64,000 bases of DNA, from positions 5,939,501-6,003,500 of the forward strand of contig NZ_CP109485.1 of NCBI RefSeq assembly GCF_035918235.1. Reading direction: 5' to 3'. The notes under the pieces are model-generated. The model made no database searches, was not told the DNA's origin, and saw only the letters and a program-made list of their open reading frames with translations. Every line of letters starts with the position of its first letter. Within the stretch, counting starts at the first letter, position 1. Below, piece after piece: positions 1 through 7,057 of this stretch. A program made the translations under genes and the position numbers. This DNA comes from Streptomyces sp. NBC_01445. Lineage in GTDB: Bacteria > Actinomycetota > Actinomycetes > Streptomycetales > Streptomycetaceae.

Positions 1-297
1 GGCCAGACCCAGCCCTCGCGCCTCCGGTGTGACGTACATCCTCTTCAGCTCGGCGTCGCCGTCCGAATATCCCTCGTCGTTCTGGTCCTGTGTGCGCCAG
101 CCGCCGGTGGCGAGCGGGGCGCCCCCGTCGTCGTACGCGATCAGGTAGAGGCCGCGCGGGGCGTCGAACATCGTCGGGTCGAGTGGGGTGACATCGCCTT
201 CGTCGCCGTAGCGCTCGGCGTATTCGAGCTGGACGCGGTCGTTCAGCTTGATCGCATCGGGGTGTCCGAAGGAGACGCGCTGGAGGGTGGGAGCCAT
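1..297 (-). CDS. GNAT family N-acetyltransferase (partial, C-terminus outside window)
   Basis: The first 99 codons of a minus-strand gene start at the ATG at 297 and run off the left edge. The translation begins MAPTLQRVSFGHPDAIKL and includes a strand-rich stretch (GLYLIAYDDGGAPLATGGWR). It then reaches RMYVTPEARGLGLA, which matches motif A of GNAT acetyltransferases: a beta-strand followed by the R-G-x-G-x-A pyrophosphate loop that binds acetyl-CoA. The substrate cannot be told. The gene is divergent from the exonuclease III gene, and a palindrome lies just upstream of its start. Confidence 0.8.
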   Translation of the reverse strand, partial: MAPTLQRVSFGHPDAIKLNDRVQLEYAERYGDEGDVTPLDPTMFDAPRGLYLIAYDDGGAPLATGGWRTQDQNDEGYSDGDAELKRMYVTPEARGLGLA

Positions 298-304
298 GGG
301 CTGA

Positions 305-321
305 ATACTCATGCTGAGTAT
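305..321. promoter_or_regulatory. Palindromic operator candidate in divergent promoter region
   Basis: A perfect inverted repeat ATACTCA - TGC - TGAGTAT lies 8 bp upstream of the GNAT start codon and about 60 bp upstream of exonuclease III. Seven-base arms separated by three bases, AT-rich against a very GC-rich background, fit a dimeric repressor site. No regulator gene is adjacent, so the binding protein is unknown. Confidence 0.45.
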
Positions 322-380
322 CGTATCTCTATGCTGACGGATGCGGCTGTTCGTTTTCAGTGTGCCGGTATCGTGCCCTG

Positions 381-1181
381 GTGCTGACTGTGACGAGTGT
401 CAACGTGAACGGGCTGCGGGCCGCCGCCAAGAAGGGCTTCGTGGAGTGGCTGGCCGGGACCTCCGCGGATGTCCTGTGCCTCCAGGAGGTGCGGGCCGAG
501 CCGGAGCAGCTGCCCGAAGAGGTGCGCGAGCCCGAGGGGTGGCACGTCGTGCATGCCCCCGCCGGCGCGAAGGGGAGGGCCGGTGTGTCCCTCTACACGC
601 GCCGTCGGCCGGAGCGCGTGCAGATCGGCTTCGGGTCCGAGGAGTTCGACGGGAGCGGGCGGTACGTGGAGGTGGACCTCCCCGGTGTCGTCGTCGCCAG
701 CCTCTATCTGCCCTCCGGTGAGGTCGGGACCGAGAGGCAGGACGAGAAGATCCGCTTCATGGGCGAGTTCCTGGCCTATCTGAAGGGGCTGCGGGAGCGG
801 GCCGCCGCCGAGGGCCGCGAGGTGCTCGTGTGCGGCGACTGGAACATCGCCCACCGCGAGGCCGACCTCAAGAACTGGAAGTCCAACAAGAAGAACTCCG
901 GCTTCCTCCCCGAGGAGCGCGACTGGCTCGGACAGGTCCTCGACGAGGCCGACGGCGGCTACGTCGACGTGGTGCGCTCCCTGCACCCCGACGAGGAGGG
1001 TCCGTACTCGTGGTGGTCGTACCGGGGGCGGGCCTTTGACAACGATTCGGGGTGGAGGATCGACTACCACCTTTCGACGCCCGGGCTCGCCGGACGGGCG
1101 GTCAAGGGGTTCGTCGAGCGGGCCGCCACGCATGACGAACGCTGGTCGGACCACGCGCCGGTGACCGTCGTCTACGAGTAG
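381..1181 (+). CDS. xth: Exodeoxyribonuclease III
   Basis: This is a 266-residue member of the exonuclease III / AP-endonuclease family, which cuts DNA at abasic sites and degrades 3' ends in base-excision repair. It starts LTVTSVNVNGLRAAAKKGF, the usual beginning of the family. The metal-binding Glu is in LQEVRAEP, the catalytic Asp-Asn pair is in GDWNIAHREAD, and the terminal His is in SDHAPV. The GTG at 381 was chosen because the family motif starts there; an upstream ATG at 360 would add seven unrelated residues. No clear Shine-Dalgarno is seen. The length is normal for a complete enzyme. Confidence 0.93.
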   Translation: MLTVTSVNVNGLRAAAKKGFVEWLAGTSADVLCLQEVRAEPEQLPEEVREPEGWHVVHAPAGAKGRAGVSLYTRRRPERVQIGFGSEEFDGSGRYVEVDLPGVVVASLYLPSGEVGTERQDEKIRFMGEFLAYLKGLRERAAAEGREVLVCGDWNIAHREADLKNWKSNKKNSGFLPEERDWLGQVLDEADGGYVDVVRSLHPDEEGPYSWWSYRGRAFDNDSGWRIDYHLSTPGLAGRAVKGFVERAATHDERWSDHAPVTVVYE

Positions 1182-1345
1182 GCGCTTGAGGCGCGAGCAG
1201 GCTCTTGGTTCACGAGTGGGCCCGCGTCACAAAGTCCGGTAGAAGGCTGTCCCCGCGCCCGGGTGCCGTGGCAGATTTTGGGCGCGTGCATGGCAAGTCG
1301 GCAGGTCGTCCGAGTGATCAACTGTCAACCGTGCGGGGGGACTTC

Positions 1346-2356
1346 ATGTCCGCGCTTCCTTCCAGACGTGGTGTGCTGCTCGGGGCCGCCGGGGCCGGGC
1401 TTGCGGCGGTGGTGTCGCCGGGGGTGGCCTACGCGGCGCCCGCGGGGACTCCCGCGGTCATGGTCACCGAGCAGGCGAGCAAGCGGATCCTTGTGCTCGA
1501 TCCGCAGGCCGCCACCTGGGATCCGGCCGTCGATCCGTCCTGTGTGCGATGGCAGTTCTCGCCGGTCGGTGATCCGCACTACCGGGATCTCGTGCCGGAC
1601 GAGAGCTGGGTGTACCCCGCCGAGGCCAAGGTGCGGGTGCATCGTGGGCGGACGTATCTGCTGACCACGGCGTCGTTCGGGTTCGCGGCCGTCGTCTCGT
1701 ATCCGTCGGGCCGGCGGTACTGGGGTGCGACGCTCGGGCCCGGCGACGATCTCTTCAACCCGCACAGCATCGAGATCCTGCCGGACGGGAACGTGGCCGT
1801 CGCGTGCAGTACGGGGGCGCTCGTAAGGCTCTACGCCGCGTCGCTCGGCCCGCACTCGGAGCGGTTTGCCGAGGTGACGCTGAAGGGCGCGCACGGGCTG
1901 CACTGGGACGCCCGGCGTGAGGTGCTGTGGGCGCTCGGGGACGACGAGCTGGTCGCGTATCGGGTGGGTGGTAGTCGGGTGCGGCCCGCGCTGACGCGGC
2001 TGTCGTCGGTGGGGCTGCCGGTCGCCAAACCGGGGAAGTCGCCCGGCGGGCACGACCTGTTCCCGGTGGCGGGGCGCCCGGGGCGGCTGTGGGTGACGAC
2101 GAGCGCTTCCGTGTTCCAGTACGACATCGCGGGCGGAGCCTTCGTGCAGGACTTCGCCGGTGCGGCCGAGATCGCGCGGCCCGGGGTGAAGGCGATCGGG
2201 AACGATCCGCGGACCGGGCAGGCGCTCAGCACCGTGCCGGAGAGCGGCCTGGGTGAGACGTGGTGGACGACGAAGGTGAGCGTGCACCGGCCGCCGGCCT
2301 CGCGCACCCTCGTCAACGGCGGTATCTACAAGGCGCGTTGGTGGTTGCCGAGGTAG
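1346..2356 (+). CDS. Tat-exported DUF6528-like beta-propeller protein
   Basis: This 336-residue protein starts MSALPSRRGVLLGAAGAG, a twin-arginine signal (S-R-R-G-V) followed by a hydrophobic core ending near YAAPAG, so it should be exported folded. The mature part has repeated beta-strand-rich segments (VTEQASKRILVLDP, NPHSIEILPDGNVAVACS, GAHGLHWDARREVLWALGDDEL), suggesting a propeller like the actinobacterial family I know as DUF6528. That assignment is from memory and unchecked. No enzyme function is known. The ATG at 1346 is preceded by a G-rich Shine-Dalgarno and gives a correct Tat signal. It ends 12 bp from the convergent MerR gene. Confidence 0.75.
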   Translation: MSALPSRRGVLLGAAGAGLAAVVSPGVAYAAPAGTPAVMVTEQASKRILVLDPQAATWDPAVDPSCVRWQFSPVGDPHYRDLVPDESWVYPAEAKVRVHRGRTYLLTTASFGFAAVVSYPSGRRYWGATLGPGDDLFNPHSIEILPDGNVAVACSTGALVRLYAASLGPHSERFAEVTLKGAHGLHWDARREVLWALGDDELVAYRVGGSRVRPALTRLSSVGLPVAKPGKSPGGHDLFPVAGRPGRLWVTTSASVFQYDIAGGAFVQDFAGAAEIARPGVKAIGNDPRTGQALSTVPESGLGETWWTTKVSVHRPPASRTLVNGGIYKARWWLPR

Positions 2357-2368
2357 GAGGGCGGCCGC

Positions 2369-3052
2369 CTACTCTTCCGGTTTTTTGGCCAGGGTGCGGT
2401 CCAGGGCCAGGGACAGCTCCGCCTCGACCACGCTCTTGGCGAGCGGTCGCAGGCGCTGGAAGTCCTGTTCCGATGCGTGGGAGAGGACCAGGTCCGTGAA
2501 GAGTTCGGCCAGGTCCTCCGCGTGGGCGCGGACGCGTTTGGCGGCCGCGAGGACGTCGGCGAGCGGGACGCCCTCGCGGACCAGGGCGGCAGATACGTCG
2601 AGCAGGCGCCGGCTGACGTGCACGATCTCCTCGCCGTCGACGCCGACATAGCCGAGGTCCATCGCGGCTTCGAGGTTGTCCGGGGTGACCTGGCCCGCGA
2701 AGTAGTCGGCCAGTTCCTCGGGGGTGAGACGGACCGGGGTCTCCTCGGACGGTTCGCCGAGGCCGAGCAGTTCGCCGACGTCACGGCCGCGGTCGAAGGC
2801 CTCGGAGAGTTCGGCGATGCCGCTGAGGGTGTGGCCGCGTTCCAGGAGGGCGGCGATGGTGCGCAGCCGGGCCAGGTGGCTCTCGTCGTACCAGGCGATG
2901 CGGCCCTCGCGGCGTGGGGGCGGGATCAGCTTGCGTTCGCGGTAGAAGCGCAGGGTGCGCACGGTGATGCCGGCCTCCCGCGCGAGCTCCTCCATGCGGA
3001 ACTCCCGGGTGCCGGGGTCTTTCGCCGTCGCCTTCGCCGCTTCCTTCGCCAC
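2369..3052 (-). CDS. MerR family transcriptional regulator
   Basis: This is a 227-residue regulator. A charged N-terminal stretch is followed by the MerR winged-helix DNA-binding domain at about residues 20-85: FRMEELAREAGITVRTLRFY, then RERKLIPPPRREGRIAWYDE and HLARLRTIAALLERGHTL. The C-terminal half is helical with no cysteine cluster, so it is not a metal or redox sensor of the SoxR/CueR kind and may sense a small organic ligand. It is divergent from the monooxygenase-hydrolase-SDR operon, which makes that operon its most likely target. A MerR dimer normally acts by distorting a promoter with a long spacer. Confidence 0.88.
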   Translation of the reverse strand: MAKEAAKATAKDPGTREFRMEELAREAGITVRTLRFYRERKLIPPPRREGRIAWYDESHLARLRTIAALLERGHTLSGIAELSEAFDRGRDVGELLGLGEPSEETPVRLTPEELADYFAGQVTPDNLEAAMDLGYVGVDGEEIVHVSRRLLDVSAALVREGVPLADVLAAAKRVRAHAEDLAELFTDLVLSHASEQDFQRLRPLAKSVVEAELSLALDRTLAKKPEE

Positions 3053-3161
3053 GTGAGAACCCTATGTTGTGCCGCCGGTACCCGCGGCGGAGCCGCTGAT
3101 GTCACATTCGTGGTCCCGACCCCTACCCATCAGTACGCACCTGCTCTACGCTCCCCATTGC

Positions 3162-3177
3162 GCCAGTGTTCACTGGC
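3162..3177. promoter_or_regulatory. Palindrome upstream of monooxygenase operon
   Basis: A perfect inverted repeat GCCAGTG - TT - CACTGGC lies 28 bp before the monooxygenase start, in the intergenic region shared with the divergent merR gene. Its place fits an operator for the operon. Whether the MerR protein or another regulator binds it cannot be read from the sequence. Confidence 0.5.
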
Positions 3178-3204
3178 AGGGTCGCGCGGCAGGGAGGCGC
3201 CGGG

Positions 3205-4758
3205 ATGACTGAGCACGAGCATGAGCACGTACGGGTGGTGGTGATCGGGTCCGGGTTCGGCGGCCTCGGGGCCGCGGTCCGGCTGCGGCGCGAAGGCGTC
3301 ACCGACTTCGTGGTCCTGGAGCGGGCGGGCGCCGTCGGCGGCACCTGGCGCGACAACAGCTACCCGGGGTGCGCGTGCGACGTGCCCTCCCATCTGTACT
3401 CCTTCTCCTTCGCGCCCAACCCGGACTGGCCGCGCACCTTCTCCGGCCAGGAGCGCATCCGGGAGTACCTGGAGGGCGTCGCCGACACCTTCCGGCTGCG
3501 CCCGCACATCCGCTTCGACCACGAGGTGAAGCAGGCGCGCTGGGACACCGAGAAGCTGTGGTGGGTGGTCGAGACCTCGCAGGGGACGCTCACCGCCGAC
3601 GTCGTCGTCTCGGCGACCGGCCCGCTGTCCGACCCGAAGATGCCGGACATCAAGGGCCTCGACGCCTTCCCCGGCAAGGTCTTCCACTCGGCGCGCTGGG
3701 ACCACGACTACGACCTGCGCGGCAAGCGCGTCGCCGTGATCGGCACCGGCGCCTCCGCCATCCAGATCGTGCCGGCCGTCCAGCGGGACGTGGCGAAGCT
3801 GACGCTGTTCCAGCGCACCCCGCCGTGGGTCATGCCGCGCGCCGACCGCGCCATCACCGGTGCCGAGCGCTGGCTGCACCGCCGGCTGCCGTTCACCACG
3901 CAGGCCCGCCGCGGACTGCTGTGGGGCATCCGTGAGCTCCAGGTGCAGGCGTTCACGAAGCGGCCCAACGAGCTGGGCCTGGTCGAGCAGCTGGCCAAGC
4001 GCAACATCCACCGGTCCATCAAGGACCCGGCCCTGCGCGCCAAGCTCACGCCGAACTACCGCATCGGCTGCAAGCGCATCCTGCTGTCCAACGCCTACTA
4101 CCCGGCCCTCGCGCAGCCGAATGTCGACGTCGTGGCCTCCGGGCTCAGCGAGATCCGCGGCTCCACGCTGGTCGCCACCGACGGCAGCGAGGTCGAGGTC
4201 GACGCGATCGTCTTCAGCACCGGCTTCCACGTCACGGACATGCCGATCGCCGACCGGGTCGTGGGCGCCGAGGGGCACACGCTCATGGAGTCCTGGAAGG
4301 ACGGCATGAAGGCGCTGCGCGGCGCGACGGCGGCCGGGTTCCCGAACTTCATGACCGTCATCGGGCCCAACACCGGCCTCGGGAACTCCTCGATGATCCT
4401 GATGATCGAGTCCCAGCTGAACTATCTGGCCGACTACGTACGCCAGTTGGACGTGCTCGGCGGCCGCGTCGCGCTCGACCCGCGTGCGTCAGCCGTGAAC
4501 GCGTGGAACCGCCGCGTGCAGGACCGGATGGAGCGCACGGTGTGGAGCTCCGGCGGCTGCAGCAGCTGGTACCTCGACGAGAGCGGCGTGAACACCACGC
4601 TGTGGCCGGGCACGACGACCGAGTTCCGGTCCGCCACGCGCCGGGTCGACCTCGGCGAGTACGAGGTGGTCAGGGCGCCGGCGGCCGAACCGGCGGCGGT
4701 ACCCGCAGCACGTACGAAGAAGGGCCGGGGCGGCAAGGTGGAGGCGGGAGCGGCATGA
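3205..4758 (+). CDS. Flavin-containing (Baeyer-Villiger type) monooxygenase
   Basis: This 517-residue FAD/NADPH oxygenase has an N-terminal FAD Rossmann loop (VVIGSGFGGLG, about residues 12-22) and a second, NADPH-binding loop at about 178-186 (VIGTGASAI). Between them FPGKVFHSARWD (155-166) fits the Baeyer-Villiger fingerprint F-x-G-x-x-x-H-x-x-x-W. Such enzymes insert oxygen next to a carbonyl; the substrate is unknown. The ATG at 3205 has GGGAGG about 11 bases upstream, whereas an in-frame ATG at 3166 would add 13 odd residues. Its stop overlaps the next start (ATGA), so the three genes 3205-6580 form one translationally coupled operon. The layout recalls mymA of Mycobacterium. Confidence 0.9.
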   Translation: MTEHEHEHVRVVVIGSGFGGLGAAVRLRREGVTDFVVLERAGAVGGTWRDNSYPGCACDVPSHLYSFSFAPNPDWPRTFSGQERIREYLEGVADTFRLRPHIRFDHEVKQARWDTEKLWWVVETSQGTLTADVVVSATGPLSDPKMPDIKGLDAFPGKVFHSARWDHDYDLRGKRVAVIGTGASAIQIVPAVQRDVAKLTLFQRTPPWVMPRADRAITGAERWLHRRLPFTTQARRGLLWGIRELQVQAFTKRPNELGLVEQLAKRNIHRSIKDPALRAKLTPNYRIGCKRILLSNAYYPALAQPNVDVVASGLSEIRGSTLVATDGSEVEVDAIVFSTGFHVTDMPIADRVVGAEGHTLMESWKDGMKALRGATAAGFPNFMTVIGPNTGLGNSSMILMIESQLNYLADYVRQLDVLGGRVALDPRASAVNAWNRRVQDRMERTVWSSGGCSSWYLDESGVNTTLWPGTTTEFRSATRRVDLGEYEVVRAPAAEPAAVPAARTKKGRGGKVEAGAA

Positions 4759-5708
4759 GCAGGCTGATGCATGTGGTGAGCGGACCCTACGCGCCGCCGG
4801 CGGCCGCGCGTGAGCTGACGGCGGTCTCCGCCGACGGCGCCCGGCTGCACGTCGAGGTGCACGGAACCGTCGACAATGCCGCGGCGCCCACGGTGGTGCT
4901 CGCCCACGGGTGGACGTGCTCGACCGCGTTCTGGGCCGCGCAGATACGTTCCCTTGCCGCCGACCACCGGGTCGTCGCCTACGACCAGCGCGGCCATGGG
5001 CGCAGTCCGGCGGCGCAGGCCCCGTACTCGACACAGATGCTCGCCGACGACCTGGAGGCCGTGCTCGGCGCGACGCTCGCGCCGGGTGAGAAGGCCGTGC
5101 TCGTCGGGCACTCCATGGGCGGCATGACGATGATGGCCGCGTCGCAGCGGGCGAAGTTCCGCGAGCACGCGGCCGCGGTCCTGCTGTGCAGCACGGGCAG
5201 TTCGCGCCTGGTGGCCGAGTCGACCGTGCTGCCGCTGCGGCCCGGGCGGCTGCGGACCCGGATCACGACGGCCGTGCTCGGTGCGCGGGCGCCGCTCGGG
5301 CCCGTCACGCCGCTCGGCAAGAAGGTCCTGCGCTACGCGACCATGGGCCCGGGATCGTCGCCGGACAAGGTCGAGGCCTGCGCCCGCATCGTGCACGCCT
5401 GCCCCACCAAGGTGCGCTACCACTGGTCGCACGTCCTCGCCGAGCTCGAACTCGACGAGGGAGTAGCCGAGTTGCGGGTGCCGACGGCGGTCATCGCGGG
5501 TACGGCCGACCGCCTCACACCCGTCGTGCACGCACGTCGCCTGGCGGCGACGCTGCCGGAGTGCGTGGGGCTCACCGAACTCACCGGTCTCGGGCACATG
5601 ACGCCCGTCGAAGCACCCGACCTGGTCACCGAGCGCATCCGCGAACTGGCCGAGTACGTCACGAACGGCGAGACGAACGACGAGTTGAAGGGAGCGGCAT
5701 CCGCATGA
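4755..5708 (+). CDS. Alpha/beta hydrolase
   Basis: This is a 317-residue alpha/beta-fold hydrolase. The oxyanion strand is VVLAHGWTCST, the nucleophile elbow is G-H-S-M-G-G in VLVGHSMGGM, the acid is probably Asp in VIAGTADRLTP, and the catalytic His is in TGLGHMTPVEAP. This gives a complete triad. It starts inside the stop codon of the monooxygenase and its own stop overlaps the following SDR (both ATGA). It may cleave the ester or lactone made by the monooxygenase, like LipR in the mycobacterial mymA operon; that is inference from order, not homology testing. Confidence 0.88.
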   Translation: MSRLMHVVSGPYAPPAAARELTAVSADGARLHVEVHGTVDNAAAPTVVLAHGWTCSTAFWAAQIRSLAADHRVVAYDQRGHGRSPAAQAPYSTQMLADDLEAVLGATLAPGEKAVLVGHSMGGMTMMAASQRAKFREHAAAVLLCSTGSSRLVAESTVLPLRPGRLRTRITTAVLGARAPLGPVTPLGKKVLRYATMGPGSSPDKVEACARIVHACPTKVRYHWSHVLAELELDEGVAELRVPTAVIAGTADRLTPVVHARRLAATLPECVGLTELTGLGHMTPVEAPDLVTERIRELAEYVTNGETNDELKGAASA

Positions 5709-6580
5709 GCAGGGTCAGTCTCGAAGGACAGGTAGCGGTCGTCACGGGTGCCGCGCGCGGCGTGGGCGAGCTGCTCGCGCGCAAGCTGGCGGCGCGCGGC
5801 GCCAAAATCGCGCTGGTCGGCCTGGAGCCGGACGAGCTGAAGGCGGTGTCCGAACGCCTCGACACCGACAGTGACTTCTGGCACGCCGACGTCACCGACC
5901 ATGTGGCGATGGCGCAGGTCGCCGAGGAGGTCAAGCAGCGCTTCGGCAAGGTCGACATCGTCGTCGCGAACGCGGGCGTGGCCAACGGCGGCCCGTTCCT
6001 CGACTCCGACCCGGTCGCCTGGCGCCGCGTCATCGAGGTCAACCTGATCGGGTCCGCGGTCACGGCGCGGGCGTTCCTGCCGGTGCTCATGGAGAGCCGC
6101 GGGTATCTGCTCCAGATAGCGTCGCTCGCCGCGATCACGCCGGCGCCCATGATGACCGCGTACTGCGCGTCGAAGTCGGGCGTCGAGGCGTACGCGCACA
6201 GTCTGCGCGCCGAGGTCGGCTACAAGGGTGTACGGGTCGGGGTCGGGTACCTGTCGTGGACCGACACCGACATGGTGCGCGGCGCCGACCAGGACGACGT
6301 GATGCGCGAGTTGCGGCAGCGGCTGCCGTGGCCGTCGAACAAGACGTATCCGCTGGGCCCGGCCGTGGACCGGATCGTCGCGGGCATCGAGCGGCGGTCC
6401 TCGCACGTGTACGCGCAGTGGTGGCTGCGGGGCATGCAGGGCATCCGCGGCTATCTGCCCGGGGTCATCGGGGCGGTCGGGCAGCGCGAGATGCGGCGGT
6501 TCGAGCCGCGCCTGAAGAGCGTCTCGACGGGGCTCGTCGGGGCGGGGGGCGCCGCCGACGAGTCCGTACGGGGGAGTTGA
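5705..6580 (+). CDS. Short-chain dehydrogenase/reductase
   Basis: This 291-residue SDR starts MSRVSLEGQVAVVTGAARGV, with the nucleotide-binding TGxxxGxG pattern (TGAARGVG). It has the structural NAG motif (VANAG), a catalytic Ser in IASLAA and the YxxxK pair in YCASK. The C-terminus after about residue 220 is longer than in the shortest SDRs and carries basic and aromatic residues (YAQWWLRGMQG), which may contact a lipid-like substrate or membrane. It is third in the coupled operon and likely interconverts an alcohol and a ketone in the same route, comparable to sadH of mycobacteria. Confidence 0.88.
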   Translation: MSRVSLEGQVAVVTGAARGVGELLARKLAARGAKIALVGLEPDELKAVSERLDTDSDFWHADVTDHVAMAQVAEEVKQRFGKVDIVVANAGVANGGPFLDSDPVAWRRVIEVNLIGSAVTARAFLPVLMESRGYLLQIASLAAITPAPMMTAYCASKSGVEAYAHSLRAEVGYKGVRVGVGYLSWTDTDMVRGADQDDVMRELRQRLPWPSNKTYPLGPAVDRIVAGIERRSSHVYAQWWLRGMQGIRGYLPGVIGAVGQREMRRFEPRLKSVSTGLVGAGGAADESVRGS

Positions 6581-6713
6581 CGCTTCCCGATGCGCTGACC
6601 TGCGGCTTTTGGGGTCGGACACGGTCCGTTATTGATCGAAATGCGTGCTCTGTCCGGGCGTGTAACTCTGGTCGAGGCCCGACCCCCTCACCCAAAAACG
6701 GGAGTGAAATCGC

Positions 6714-6920
6714 ATGGGCATGAAGGACCAGTTCCAGGACAAGGCCGAGCAGCTCGCCAACCAGGCCAAGAAGCGGTCCGGTCACGGCAAGGACGAGGCG
6801 AGCGAGCGCTCAACGCGGACTCAGGACGACCTGCGACGTGAGCGTGGCTCGCAGTCCCAGGACTCCGAGCGGCGGCGCCAGGAAGCGCAGGGCAGGATCG
6901 ATCAGGGCTATGACGCCTGA
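6714..6920 (+). CDS. Small charged hydrophilic protein
   Basis: This 68-residue protein starts MGMKDQFQDKAEQLANQAKK and is almost entirely charged or polar (Lys, Glu, Asp, Arg, Gln, Ser). It has no hydrophobic core and is probably largely helical or disordered. The opening resembles CsbD-like stress proteins (MxxxDKxxGKxxE type), but the conserved CsbD glycine pattern is not clear, so I do not assign that family. GGGAG lies 9 bases before the ATG at 6714; a second ATG at 6720 is possible. A strong hairpin follows the stop, so it is monocistronic. Confidence 0.7.
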   Translation: MGMKDQFQDKAEQLANQAKKRSGHGKDEASERSTRTQDDLRRERGSQSQDSERRRQEAQGRIDQGYDA

Positions 6921-6943
6921 CGCTCCGCTTCGCTGAGCCAGTG

Positions 6944-6981
6944 GGACGAGGGCCACCCGGGACGCCGGGTGGCCCTCGTCC
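6944..6981. terminator. Bidirectional hairpin terminator
   Basis: A perfect 17-bp inverted repeat (arms 6944-6960 and 6965-6981, loop GACG) lies between the small charged-protein gene and the convergent tricorn gene, so it can end transcription from both sides. There is no long T-run, as is common in this GC-rich group. Confidence 0.85.
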
Positions 6982-7057
6982 TTTGACGTGTGGGCCGACG
7001 CCCGAACGACGTTGCCCGGCGCACGGGCCGTGTCCACCCTCTCCCAAGGGGTCGGGG

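Noticed and set aside
5417..6622. A 401-codon minus-strand frame opposite the SDR
   Set aside because: Low-complexity His/Arg/Asp-rich translation; the plus-strand SDR has all family motifs.
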